Source: Candidatus Cloacimonadota bacterium (lineage in GTDB: Bacteria; Cloacimonadota; Cloacimonadia; JGIOTU-2). From it: 33,330 bases of DNA. The notes beneath the pieces were generated by a model that was given only the letters and a program-made list of their open reading frames with translations, was not told the origin of the DNA and did no database searches. The DNA is taken from NCBI GenBank assembly GCA_023129415.1, contig JAGMCF010000248.1, positions 1-33,330 of the forward strand, in the 5' to 3' direction. Of the stretch, positions 8,145 through 15,491 are shown piece by piece. The first letter of the stretch is position 1; every line of letters starts with the position of its first letter. The translations under genes and the position numbers were made by a program.

Positions 8145-8213
8145 TTATATGATATGATTAAATCCCAATTTTAAATAGATTTCAACAAAACTATCTAAAA
8201 TATTCGTATTCAC
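8145..8213 (-). CDS. Candidate small ORF, 22 residues
   Basis: Frame with a GTG start at 8213 and TAA at 8145. The translation is MNTNILDSFVEIYLKLGFNH plus II. The GTG follows GGAGAGAGAAG, a plausible ribosome-binding site. The predicted peptide has alternating hydrophobic and charged residues compatible with an amphipathic helix. It ends 35 nt before the start of propeller paralogue B on the same strand. It could be a leader ORF, a small exported peptide, or chance. There is no homology evidence; this rests on start context alone. Confidence 0.25.
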   Translation of the reverse strand: MNTNILDSFVEIYLKLGFNHII

Positions 8214-8293
8214 CTTCTCTCTCCAAATAAATTTAAATGTTATAACCATGAAAATTATATTATGTAAAGTCTTCTTTTTGGCTATATAATTAC

Positions 8294-8376
8294 TAACTCA
8301 AGTTTCGCACTTGGTAACTCTATTCCCTCTGTAACACGGAACCCTGTTCCGTCTGCCACCTGCCAAACTTGAGTTA
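8294..8376. repeat. 83-bp inverted-repeat element with inner palindrome
   Basis: Terminal inverted repeats TAACTCAAGTTT (8294-8305) and AAACTTGAGTTA (8365-8376) are perfect over 12 bp, and similarity extends inward to about 18 of 21. Inside lies a perfect 7-bp-arm hairpin ACGGAACCCTGTTCCGT (8336-8352). The right terminus contributes the TAA stop codon of the glycosyltransferase. No coding capacity, so MITE-like or REP-like. Confidence 0.75.
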
Positions 8377-9504
8377 ATTATTTATTCTCCACTTATATTT
8401 TGTCATTATACCCAATAATCCAAATATCAAAAAATACGGAATATAAAAAACCTCTGCTAAGGGAAAAACTAATAATAATCTTTTTTCTTTGAATAATACT
8501 GCACCTCGAAAAACAATAAAAAAATCTATAAGAATCTTTACTATGAAAATAAACAAAAAATTCACCAAAGAAAGTATTGAAAAGATTGTTAAAATGAAAG
8601 CAACAAATAGTATGAGATAAAAAATGAATATAAGAGCAGAAAAAATCTTAATTTTGGCAGGATAAAATCTCCATTTTGATGCCCGTCGTATTTCTTGATT
8701 ATATTGTTCTTTTGCATTTTTTCTTTCAATTGAGGAGACAAAACTATCTTGCCCAATTGCAAAAGAAATTTTATATAGTTTTGATTTGCTAATTTTCTGT
8801 AAGAATAAATCATCGTCTCCGGAAGGAATATGTCCAATTCCAGAAAATCCATTTAATTTATCAAAAACCTTTCTTTTATAACCAAAATTCCTGCCTGTTG
8901 CTGTGACTCCCCAATTCCACCCTATTGTTCCAGCAGAAATAACAAATATTGAAAGTCTTTCTAATTTTCTTAAAGTAAAAATTAGCTCCTCCCATAAACT
9001 CCTTTTTTTGTCCGAAATTAAAGGTGAATAACCAACAACAGCATCAAAATCTTCATTAAACTTCTGGTTTATACTTTTAATCCAATTTTTGCCTGGCAAA
9101 CAATCAGCATCAGTAAAAAGTAATATATCCCCGTTTGAGTTTTCAATACCCTTTGTTAAAGCGTTCTTTTTCCCAATAAGATTTTTATCTTCCTGTTCTA
9201 TTCTAAAATAATGAATATTTTTATATTTCTTAGAATATTCTTTCAGAATTAAATCCGTTCTATCAGTTGAGCGATCACTAATAGTAATAATTTCATACTT
9301 ATCTTCAGGATAATTCTGATTAACCAATGATTCCATTAGAGATGCGATATTATCCTCTTCATTTCGTGCGGCAATGATCACAGAAATATTATTATATATT
9401 GAGGATTTTTCTGGTTGTCTTAATCTGAAAGTGCCAATCAAAATAAATACCAAAAATATGAAATATAACCCAAGAAGTAAATATAAGATATACAAAAATA
9501 TCAT
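8374..9504 (-). CDS. Membrane-anchored GT2-family glycosyltransferase
   Basis: 376 residues. One N-terminal membrane helix (about 3-24), then a GT-A catalytic domain: VIIAARNEEDNI (nucleotide-binding start), DRSTDRT, DADC (132-135, metal/nucleotide-binding DxD), SGDDDLFLQKI (228-238, acceptor-site acidic cluster) and RRASKWR (273-279, the position of the Q/RxxRW motif). The C-terminal hydrophobic region has three to four helices (about 288-365). Acceptor and sugar are unknown; polyisoprenyl or cell-surface glycan synthesis is the usual context. The start ATG overlaps the tsaD stop by 4 bp (ATGA), so translation is coupled. The stop codon lies inside the terminal repeat of the 83-bp element, so the original 3' end may have been altered. 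Confidence 0.88.
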   Translation of the reverse strand: MIFLYILYLLLGLYFIFLVFILIGTFRLRQPEKSSIYNNISVIIAARNEEDNIASLMESLVNQNYPEDKYEIITISDRSTDRTDLILKEYSKKYKNIHYFRIEQEDKNLIGKKNALTKGIENSNGDILLFTDADCLPGKNWIKSINQKFNEDFDAVVGYSPLISDKKRSLWEELIFTLRKLERLSIFVISAGTIGWNWGVTATGRNFGYKRKVFDKLNGFSGIGHIPSGDDDLFLQKISKSKLYKISFAIGQDSFVSSIERKNAKEQYNQEIRRASKWRFYPAKIKIFSALIFIFYLILFVAFILTIFSILSLVNFLFIFIVKILIDFFIVFRGAVLFKEKRLLLVFPLAEVFYIPYFLIFGLLGIMTKYKWRINN

Positions 9505-10517
9505 AATAGATGAAGTCCTTTTATTGAAGAAGCATTAAGGTTCAAATCAGCAAATTGTTTCTTTTCATACTTAAAAACACCTACTGCTGCAATCATTGCA
9601 GCATTATCAGTGCAAAGTTCTTGAGATGGATAAAATACATTTAATTCATATTTATTAGCATAATCATCAAAAACTTTTCTTAACTCAGAATTTGCTGCAA
9701 CCCCACCTGCAAGTAAAACAGTTTTTATATTGTTTTCTATAATAGCCGATATAGTTTTTCTAAATAGAACCTGAACAATAGCATTTTGAAAGCTTGCTGC
9801 AAAATTACATAGATTCTCGCTATTTAAATTTATGTTGTTGTCCTGAATATATAAGGCAGCAGAGGTTTTTAATCCACTAAAACTAAAATCATAATTTGGA
9901 TGTTTTATCATTGGTAATGGAAAACTAATTGCATGTTTATCACCCTTCTTTGCAAGATTATCAATTTCTGGACCTCCTGGAAATGAGAGATTTAACAATT
10001 TACCAATTTTGTCAAATGCTTCTCCTGCAGCGTCATCAACTGTTCTTCCTAATATTTCGAAATCATCAAATGATAAAAATTTTACTAATTCTGTATGCCC
10101 TCCAGAAACTATAAGGGCTATAAATGGAAATTCAATATTTTTATTTGTTAAAAAATTTGCAAAAACATGTCCCAAGATATGATTTACTGCAATCAATGGT
10201 TTTCCAAGACTATAAGCCAAGCCTTTTGCAAAGGAAACTCCAACCAAAAGAGAACCTATAAGTCCTGGATTAGCAGAGACTGCAATAGCATCAATGTTAT
10301 TTAAAGATAATTTTGCCTCCTTTAATGCAATATCCACAATTGGTATAATCCCTTTTGTGTGTTCTCTTGAAGCAAGTTCTGGAACAACACCTCCAAATTT
10401 TTCATGAATAGCTTGTGAGGAAATAATATTTGAATAAATATGAAAACTGTTATCAACTATTGCTGCAGAGGTGTCATCGCAAGAGGTTTCAAGTCCCAGG
10501 ATTGTTACTTTTTTCAA
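9501..10517 (-). CDS. tsaD: tRNA N6-threonylcarbamoyladenosine transferase TsaD
   Basis: 338 residues, full family length. It transfers the threonylcarbamoyl group from TsaB/E-supported intermediates to A37 of ANN-decoding tRNAs. Motifs: GLETSCDDTSAAI (8-20), ELASREH (47-53), metal-binding His113 and His117 in NHILGH, GGHTEL (139-144), SGLKTS (214-219), GGVAANS (271-277) and metal-ligand Asp304 in CTDNAAMIA. All expected ligands are present. The start is a TTG at 10517 (no in-frame ATG precedes GLETSCDD), with AAGGTAAC upstream. First gene of a coupled pair with the glycosyltransferase. The partners TsaB, TsaE and TsaC are not in this window. Confidence 0.97.
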   Translation of the reverse strand: MKKVTILGLETSCDDTSAAIVDNSFHIYSNIISSQAIHEKFGGVVPELASREHTKGIIPIVDIALKEAKLSLNNIDAIAVSANPGLIGSLLVGVSFAKGLAYSLGKPLIAVNHILGHVFANFLTNKNIEFPFIALIVSGGHTELVKFLSFDDFEILGRTVDDAAGEAFDKIGKLLNLSFPGGPEIDNLAKKGDKHAISFPLPMIKHPNYDFSFSGLKTSAALYIQDNNINLNSENLCNFAASFQNAIVQVLFRKTISAIIENNIKTVLLAGGVAANSELRKVFDDYANKYELNVFYPSQELCTDNAAMIAAVGVFKYEKKQFADLNLNASSIKGLHLL

Positions 10518-10581
10518 ATTTGTTACCTTATATTAAAATTAGTATTAAGGAATGTATACTTATTGGCTGTAATTTATATTA

Positions 10582-11472
10582 TTACTGTTCCCTTTTAACC
10601 CTTACATATTCCGGAGTTTGAGCTTCTAATTTAATACCTTCTGGAAGATAAATTCTTACTGCAATTAAACTATCAACTTGAATGAGTTGAGTAGTATCAA
10701 TTTCAGCAATAAAATCAGTTGAACTTATATTTTGTAAAATTTCCTCTTCACCTGATACTTTGATGCTCACAGAATTTGGAAATATCTCAACTCCTTTCAG
10801 AGTCAATATTGGGAGAAGTGAGAAAGTTTTTTGAATAATTTTGGGAACATATTTTTTTATTGAAACTAAAGACCTTTCAAAACTGATTTTCTTAACTGCG
10901 GAAGGTGTTAAATTAATTTGAGGATTATTCTCAAAATTTTTCATATTGAAGGGCAATGTGGTAATTTCATAAATATGTGTAAGTAAAGTTTTTGGACCTT
11001 TAATCTGGACTTTCTCAGGTGAAACTGTCAGATCGTTTTCTTGAAAAAATTTTTCACTTTCTTCATCAAGAAAAGTTGGTATAACAGAAACAAATTTCGA
11101 ACTCATATTATCCATAGTAATCAAAACATTCTCAAATGCTGGTTTATGTAATATTTTTAAATGATGTTCTTCAAGAACCTTAAGTTTTTCCAAATTTATA
11201 GGATAATAATTCTTCCCATAATGAGCATCTTTTAAATCTATATAATATGGTTGTTTTTTTGAATTATAAAATATAATATTTTTTCCAGTACCTTCAATCG
11301 TTATATCTAAAGTTTCAGGGTCAATAGATAATGGTATTAGGGCAGTTGGAGCATTAGTTATTGATATCGGAATTTCTATATTTACTTCGTGCACTTTAGT
11401 AATATTTATTTCTAACCAGATGACAATTGCTACAAAAAAAGCTAAGATCATTATCCAAAATTTCTTTTTCAT
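10582..11472 (-). CDS. YbbR/CdaR-like membrane-anchored protein
   Basis: 296 residues. One N-terminal membrane helix (about 5-22, FWIMILAFFVAIVIWLEINI), then extracytoplasmic YbbR-type beta repeats: IEIPISITNAP, ENDLTVSPEKVQIKGPKTLL (the recurring 'P..V.v.Gp' motif), and GVEIFPNSVSIKVSGEEEIL. In Firmicutes YbbR/CdaR regulates the diadenylate cyclase CdaA encoded next to it. No cdaA-like gene lies in this window, so that function is not shown here. It overlaps the TPR gene by 4 bp (ATGA), implying coupled translation. The 64-bp gap to tsaD carries no clear terminator. Confidence 0.8.
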   Translation of the reverse strand: MKKKFWIMILAFFVAIVIWLEINITKVHEVNIEIPISITNAPTALIPLSIDPETLDITIEGTGKNIIFYNSKKQPYYIDLKDAHYGKNYYPINLEKLKVLEEHHLKILHKPAFENVLITMDNMSSKFVSVIPTFLDEESEKFFQENDLTVSPEKVQIKGPKTLLTHIYEITTLPFNMKNFENNPQINLTPSAVKKISFERSLVSIKKYVPKIIQKTFSLLPILTLKGVEIFPNSVSIKVSGEEEILQNISSTDFIAEIDTTQLIQVDSLIAVRIYLPEGIKLEAQTPEYVRVKREQ

Positions 11473-12350
11473 AATTTATTCTTATCCTTTTTAAGTCTTC
11501 TTAATCGCTCAGAAGCTAATGCTACAAATATATTCAAAGGATCAATTTTTTGTGCAATACTAAGATATTTTCTTGCATTAAGAAAATCATTCTCAGCAAT
11601 ATACAACTTGCTTAAATCCAAATATGATTTGATGAAAAATATATTTTGTGCAATACTTCTTTTAAAATATTTAATTGCTTTTTCAGAATCACCCATATTT
11701 TTACAACATAGGCCTACAGTATTGAAAAATTCAGGAGAATCATAACCCAAAGTTTTAGCTTTCTCAAAATATAAAAATGCTTGAATCCAATTCAGTTTCT
11801 TATTATAACATATTGCTTTAAAGTAATATATATCTTTATTTATGGGAAATTTCACTTCAGCTTTTGAAAGTAAATTAATAGCTTTATCATACTCCCGTAA
11901 AGATATATACTGTTCTGCTAAAAATGTAAATGTGGTAGGCAAATGGCTAAAATATGGTAAAATTTTCTCAAATATTTGAACAGCATCTCTTCTCCTATTT
12001 TGATACGCCAGAGCGATTGCAAGGTTAAAATGTAATTCTGGAAATTTTTCTTTTACCCTTTTAAACCACTCAATAGCTAATCTTGATTTTCCTCTTTGGG
12101 CAAGAAAAATATTTCCCATTAAAAAGTAAAGATGGTCATTATCGGGAAAAGAGATTAATGCTCGTTTTATGATTTTCTCTGCTTTTCTAAACAACAAATT
12201 ATTCATAAAAATTGCATATAACATCTCATGTGCTTCTAAGGTTTTTGGTGCTTTCAAAATAATATCTTCTAATATCTCTACTGATAATAACCAATTTGAT
12301 TTTCTATGATGCTCTGCTTCCCAGAGTAATGCTTTAATGCTTTTATTCAT
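11469..12350 (-). CDS. Tetratricopeptide-repeat protein
   Basis: 293 residues, without a signal peptide or membrane helix, so probably cytoplasmic. At least six TPR-like helix pairs can be read, e.g. SIEWFKRVKEKFPELHFNLA-like, AVQIFEKILPYFSHLPTTFT, AINLLSKAEVKFPINKDIYY, AFLYFEKAKTLGYDSPEFFN, AIKYFKRSIAQNIFFIKSYL and ARKYLSIAQKIDPLNIFVAL. It would act as a protein-interaction scaffold. Partner unknown; coupling with the YbbR-like gene suggests a shared role in the envelope or signalling. The start ATG at 12350 lacks an obvious ribosome-binding site. Confidence 0.82.
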   Translation of the reverse strand: MNKSIKALLWEAEHHRKSNWLLSVEILEDIILKAPKTLEAHEMLYAIFMNNLLFRKAEKIIKRALISFPDNDHLYFLMGNIFLAQRGKSRLAIEWFKRVKEKFPELHFNLAIALAYQNRRRDAVQIFEKILPYFSHLPTTFTFLAEQYISLREYDKAINLLSKAEVKFPINKDIYYFKAICYNKKLNWIQAFLYFEKAKTLGYDSPEFFNTVGLCCKNMGDSEKAIKYFKRSIAQNIFFIKSYLDLSKLYIAENDFLNARKYLSIAQKIDPLNIFVALASERLRRLKKDKNKL

Positions 12351-12368
12351 TTTCTAAACCATTCTCTC

Positions 12369-12467
12369 TGCTGGTTCAGGTATATTACCTGAACCATGAG
12401 TTTATTAACTTTCTGTCTTTTTAACTTTATGGTTCAATTTACCCCGATAGTTATCGGGGAACCAGCA
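12369..12467. repeat. 99-bp element: two hairpins sharing TGGTTC/GAACCA arms
   Basis: Perfect 9-bp termini TGCTGGTTC (12369-12377) and GAACCAGCA (12459-12467). Hairpin 1 (12372-12396) has 11-bp perfect arms, TGGTTCAGGTA and TACCTGAACCA, around TAT. Hairpin 2 (12430-12464) has TGGTTC/GAACCA arms enclosing the palindrome CCCCGATA-GT-TATCGGGG (12442-12459). It lies between the dus stop and the TPR start, so it could also act as a transcript-end structure. Confidence 0.7.
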
Positions 12468-12481
12468 AAAGGAGGATCAAT

Positions 12482-13429
12482 CTATGGCTGAAAATTAAAT
12501 AAGTATTCAATAAACTGCTTTTCGTCTTTAGTTTGATTGCACTTTTGTCGCAAGTTAGATGCACCTTTCATTCCTTTTGTATATGAAGCAATAAATTTTC
12601 TGATTATATGAATTGCTTTTCTACTGCCAACTCTCTTCTTTATTTTCTCAAAATGCACTATAATCATTTGGATTCTGTTTGGTGATATAATTTCAGAATA
12701 GGAATTATTTTGTAAATAATTTTTTATCTGTTTAAATATCCATGGATTTCCAATTGCTCCACGACCGACCATTATTGAATCACATTTAGTTTTTTCAAAC
12801 ATTTCTTTTGCATCTTCTGGAGTCGTAATATCTCCATTTCCAATGATAGGAATTCCAGAATTTTCTTTTACTTTTGTAATTAGATCCCAATTGCTTTTAC
12901 CAAAAAACATTTCATTTCGGGTTCGTGGATGAAATATAATTGCAGACGCACCCTCTGATTCAATTATTTTTACAATTTCAAACAGGTTTTTATCAGAACT
13001 CCAACCTGCACGAATTTTTATAGTTAGAGGAAGTTTATCATTAATAGTTTTATATGATAGTTTCACTATCTCTTTTATTTTATTTTTATCTTTAAGTAAT
13101 GCGGCACCTGATTCGTTTTTTATAATCTTTTTCATCGGGCAACCCATATTTATATCAATAAAATCAGGATGATATTCTTTCAATATTTTTATACCTTCAG
13201 ATATTTTATATGCATCATTACCAAAAATCTGTAATCCAATTGGTCGCTCTTCCTCATCAAATTCTGCTAATATTTTGGTTTTAGGATTATTATATATCAA
13301 AGCATCAGCACTTATCATTTCGCTCATCACAACATCTGCTCCGAATGATTTGCAGATTTTCCGATAGACCGAATCTGTATATCCTGCAAGAGGAGCAAGC
13401 CAGATTTTATTTGAAAAGATTGAATTCAT
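12482..13429 (-). CDS. dusB: tRNA-dihydrouridine synthase (Dus/DusB family)
   Basis: 315 residues from the preferred ATG at 13429. It is an FMN- and NADPH-dependent enzyme that reduces uridines in the tRNA D-loop. TIM-barrel motifs: IWLAPLAGYTD (FMN site), EMISADAL, LQIFGND, DINMGCPMKKI with catalytic Cys97, TIKIRAGW (Lys138), HPRTRNEMFFG (His167) and IIGNGDI...SIMVGRGAIGNPWIF (phosphate binding). A C-terminal helical tRNA-binding domain follows (VGSRKAIHIIRKFIASYTKG). An upstream in-frame GTG at 13456 would add nine residues, but it lies inside a dispersed repeat, so the ATG is preferred. No good ribosome-binding site is seen. The gene diverges from queC. Subfamily (B versus others) is by overall motif resemblance. 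Confidence 0.93.
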   Translation of the reverse strand: MNSIFSNKIWLAPLAGYTDSVYRKICKSFGADVVMSEMISADALIYNNPKTKILAEFDEEERPIGLQIFGNDAYKISEGIKILKEYHPDFIDINMGCPMKKIIKNESGAALLKDKNKIKEIVKLSYKTINDKLPLTIKIRAGWSSDKNLFEIVKIIESEGASAIIFHPRTRNEMFFGKSNWDLITKVKENSGIPIIGNGDITTPEDAKEMFEKTKCDSIMVGRGAIGNPWIFKQIKNYLQNNSYSEIISPNRIQMIIVHFEKIKKRVGSRKAIHIIRKFIASYTKGMKGASNLRQKCNQTKDEKQFIEYLFNFQP

Positions 13430-13437
13430 TTTTCGAA

Positions 13438-13487
13438 ATAGCACACAGAAAAACACTGAATAAACTGATTAACGCAGATGTAATTTC
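13438..13487. repeat. Dispersed CACAGA-type repeat, copy C1
   Basis: ATAGCACACAGAAAAACACT... continuing through CTGATTAACGCAGATGTAAT. It ends 8 bp before the dus ATG and lies in the dus/queC divergent gap. The same element recurs at 14436-14477 (reverse orientation) and 16431-16545. Confidence 0.8.
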
Positions 13488-13574
13488 TCCATTAAAATAA
13501 ATGAAAAGCATAAAACAAAAAGAAAGATTCATAAAAATCTTGTCAATGAGAAAAGAATTTACATATTTGGAAAT

Positions 13575-14258
13575 ATGAAAAAAGAAAAGGCAATTATACT
13601 TCTTAGTGGTGGAATTGATAGTTGTGTGACAACTGCCATTGCAAATAGGAATTACCGATTGTGTTTATTACATATCAATTATAAACAAAGAACTGCAAAG
13701 CGTGAAGAGAAAGCTTTTAATGAGATTGCAAAATATTATAATGTAACAGATAAATTATCCGCCATCTGGCGGATTGAACACTTTATGAAAATTGGTGGTT
13801 CAAGTTTGATTGATAGAAGTTTGAATGTTCCAAACATTCCTTCAATTGAAATTCCAAATACTTATGTTCCTTTTCGGAATGCAAATCTGCTTGCAATTGC
13901 TGTCTCTTGGGCAGAAGTTATAAACGCAAAAAAAATATTTATCGGAGCAATGGAAGAGGATAGTTCTGGATATCCTGATTGTAGAGAAAGTTTTTTTAAT
14001 GCGTATAACAAAATGATAAAATTTGGCACCAAGCCAGAAACAGACATTACTATTGAAACTCCAATTTTGCATAAATCTAAAACTGCAGTTGTAAAAATCG
14101 GTTATGATTTAAATGCACCTTTACATCTGACCTGGTCTTGTTATCAAAATTCGAAAATTGCATGCGGTGTTTGCGAAAGTTGTAGATTAAGAATTAAAGC
14201 ATTTAAAGAAGCAGGATTTAAAGATCCTATTCCTTATCATATTTCTATTAAGTGGTAA
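13575..14258 (+). CDS. queC: 7-cyano-7-deazaguanine synthase QueC
   Basis: 227 residues, normal length. It is an ATP- and ammonia-dependent enzyme converting CDG to preQ0 in queuosine synthesis. The N-terminal PP-loop SGGIDS (11-16) binds ATP. PNTYVPFRN (94-102) and EEDSSGYPDCRESF (127-140) are family motifs. The zinc-binding Cys set Cys189, Cys197, Cys200 and Cys203 (SCYQNSKIACGVCESC) is complete. A perfect 18-bp palindrome encodes residues 62-67 in a normally variable segment after NVTDK. No queD, queE or queF lies nearby, so the pathway must be completed elsewhere. The start ATG at 13575 fits the conserved AIILLSGGIDS start; the ribosome-binding site is weak. Confidence 0.96.
   Translation: MKKEKAIILLSGGIDSCVTTAIANRNYRLCLLHINYKQRTAKREEKAFNEIAKYYNVTDKLSAIWRIEHFMKIGGSSLIDRSLNVPNIPSIEIPNTYVPFRNANLLAIAVSWAEVINAKKIFIGAMEEDSSGYPDCRESFFNAYNKMIKFGTKPETDITIETPILHKSKTAVVKIGYDLNAPLHLTWSCYQNSKIACGVCESCRLRIKAFKEAGFKDPIPYHISIKW
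13757..13774. repeat. Perfect palindrome inside queC
   Basis: ATCCGCCA-TC-TGGCGGAT, 8-bp arms. It is much more GC-rich than its surroundings and is read in frame as S-A-I-W-R-I. A relative occurs in the ABC exporter (ATCCGC...GCGGAT at 5469-5486), and xerC-like has TCCGCC-TTG-GGCGGA. Confidence 0.75.
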
Positions 14259-14300
14259 AAATAGATATAAAAAGTAAGAAATTATAAACATGAAATCCTA

Positions 14301-14319
14301 TCCCCGATTTAATCGGGGA
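14301..14319. repeat. TCCCCGAT-type palindrome downstream of queC
   Basis: TCCCCGATTTAATCGGGGA: 9-bp perfect arms with a 1-nt centre. It lies 42 bp after queC. The flanking interval 14259-14435 holds no convincing gene. The hairpin is not followed by a T-run, so it is not a classic terminator. Confidence 0.8.
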
Positions 14320-14435
14320 CTAAATAAATTCAAATATCAAATGATTAAAATTCAAAACTTCATGACGAGAGTTGCTTTTATTTTTACAATCTGGAAATTG
14401 GGAAAGAGAATGTTTGGAAATAATTATAAAGAATA

Positions 14436-14477
14436 ATCTGCGTAAGTCAGTTTAATCAGCGTTTTTCAGCGTGCTAT
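14436..14477. repeat. Dispersed CACAGA-type repeat, copy C2
   Basis: Reverse-oriented copy (ATCTGCGTAAGTCAGTTTAA ... CAGCGTGCTAT). It ends 7 bp before the ATG of the recombinase gene, the same arrangement as copy C1 before dus. Confidence 0.8.
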
Positions 14478-14484
14478 TTTGGAT

Positions 14485-15411
14485 ATGAAAGATTTAATCA
14501 AAAAATACATAGATTTTCTCTCATCAAAAAATATGTCAAAGCACACAATTCGTGCTTATCAGGGTGATTTGTCACAATTCTCAGAATATTGCAAAAAGTT
14601 TTTCTCCGAAGGATCCGCCTTGGGCGGAAAGAACGAAGAAATTGTATTGGGAGAAATTTCCAAAACTATGTTCCGTGACTTTCTGCAATTCCTAAGTGAA
14701 AAAGGAGATAGCAATCGCACTCTTGCTCGTAAAGTGGTATCAATAAAAGGTTTTTTCAAATTTCTTGCTGGAGAAAATGTCATCCCTTTCAATCCCGTGA
14801 TAGATATAAAAATTCCGAGATTTGAGAAACACACCGCAACATTTCTTACTGAAGAGGAAATGGAATTTGTGTTAAGTATCCCTGATTCAGAAGATATTCT
14901 TGGAATAAGAAATAAAGCAATATTGGAATTGCTTTACAGTAGTGGTATTAGAATTGGAGAATTAGCTGGAATTAAACTTTTAAATATTAATCTTAAAAAG
15001 GGATTAATAAAAGTTTTAGGTAAAAGGAGTAAAACCAGAATAATTCCTATTGGGAAATATGCTCAAAGAGCCATCTTGGATTATCTTAAAGTAAGAACTT
15101 CATTATTAAAAGCCAAAGATGAAAAAATGTTATTCCTTTCTAATAATGGAAAACCTTTATCTGCCGATGAACTCCGTTACATAATTAATAAATATCTAAA
15201 AATTATTGAAAAATCAAAAAGATACAGCCCACACACTATCCGACATACATTTGCAACACATTTGCTTGATCATGGGGCAGACCTCCGTTCAGTTCAGGAA
15301 CTTTTAGGTCATAGTAGTTTAACATCAACCGAAGTTTATACTCATGCTTCAATAAAAAAACTTAAAAAAGTTTACGAACAAGCCCATCCGCATGGGGATA
15401 AAAAGAAGTGA
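14485..15411 (+). CDS. XerC/XerD-type tyrosine recombinase
   Basis: 308 residues from the ATG at 14485; an in-frame TTG six bases earlier is adjacent to a repeat and is disfavoured. N-terminal SAM-like core-binding domain (MSKHTIRAYQGDLSQF), then the catalytic domain with all six residues: Arg156 in SGIRIGELAG, the Lys of the GKRSKTR beta-hairpin, HTIRH (His250, Arg253), LLGHSSL (His276) and nucleophile Tyr285 in EVYTHA. Length and the end (VYEQAHPHG) fit chromosomal dimer resolvases acting at dif, rather than phage integrases. A single-Xer system (XerH/XerS-like) cannot be excluded, so no symbol is assigned. Residues about 41-49 (SEGSALGG) are encoded by a palindrome. The TGA stop lies in an octamer array. 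Confidence 0.92.
   Translation: MKDLIKKYIDFLSSKNMSKHTIRAYQGDLSQFSEYCKKFFSEGSALGGKNEEIVLGEISKTMFRDFLQFLSEKGDSNRTLARKVVSIKGFFKFLAGENVIPFNPVIDIKIPRFEKHTATFLTEEEMEFVLSIPDSEDILGIRNKAILELLYSSGIRIGELAGIKLLNINLKKGLIKVLGKRSKTRIIPIGKYAQRAILDYLKVRTSLLKAKDEKMLFLSNNGKPLSADELRYIINKYLKIIEKSKRYSPHTIRHTFATHLLDHGADLRSVQELLGHSSLTSTEVYTHASIKKLKKVYEQAHPHGDKKK
14605..14628. repeat. Palindromic element inside the recombinase gene
   Basis: TCCGAAGGA (14605-14613) directly followed by the perfect hairpin TCCGCC-TTG-GGCGGA (14614-14628). Read in frame as S-E-G-S-A-L-G-G, the same frame and orientation as SEGSP in the TolC-like gene and QGGSASG in smc. Confidence 0.78.
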
Positions 15412-15491
15412 ATTAGTGAATTAGTGAATTAGTGAATTAGTGAATTAGTGAATTGGTTGAATCAGTTGAATTGGTTGAATCAGTTTAATTG
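15408..15491. repeat. Octamer array 6 (GTGAATTA tandem) after the recombinase gene
   Basis: Five exact GTGAATTA copies and one GTGAATTG (15408-15455), followed by two copies of an 18-bp unit starting GTTGAATCAGTT (456-473 and 474-491, one mismatch). The recombinase stop TGA (15409-15411) is the start of the first unit. Confidence 0.9.

Noticed and set aside
8589-8852. Second open frame inside the glycosyltransferase gene
   Set aside because: Same-strand shadow in another frame; the glycosyltransferase frame carries the conserved motifs.
13430-13456. GTG start adding nine residues to the dus gene
   Set aside because: The extension lies mostly within dispersed repeat C1 and is not part of the Dus fold; the ATG at 13429 suffices.
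14363-14437. 24-codon ORF (MTRVAFIFTIWKLGKRMF...) between queC and the recombinase
   Set aside because: No ribosome-binding site, surrounded by repeat-like sequence, and nothing recognisable in it.
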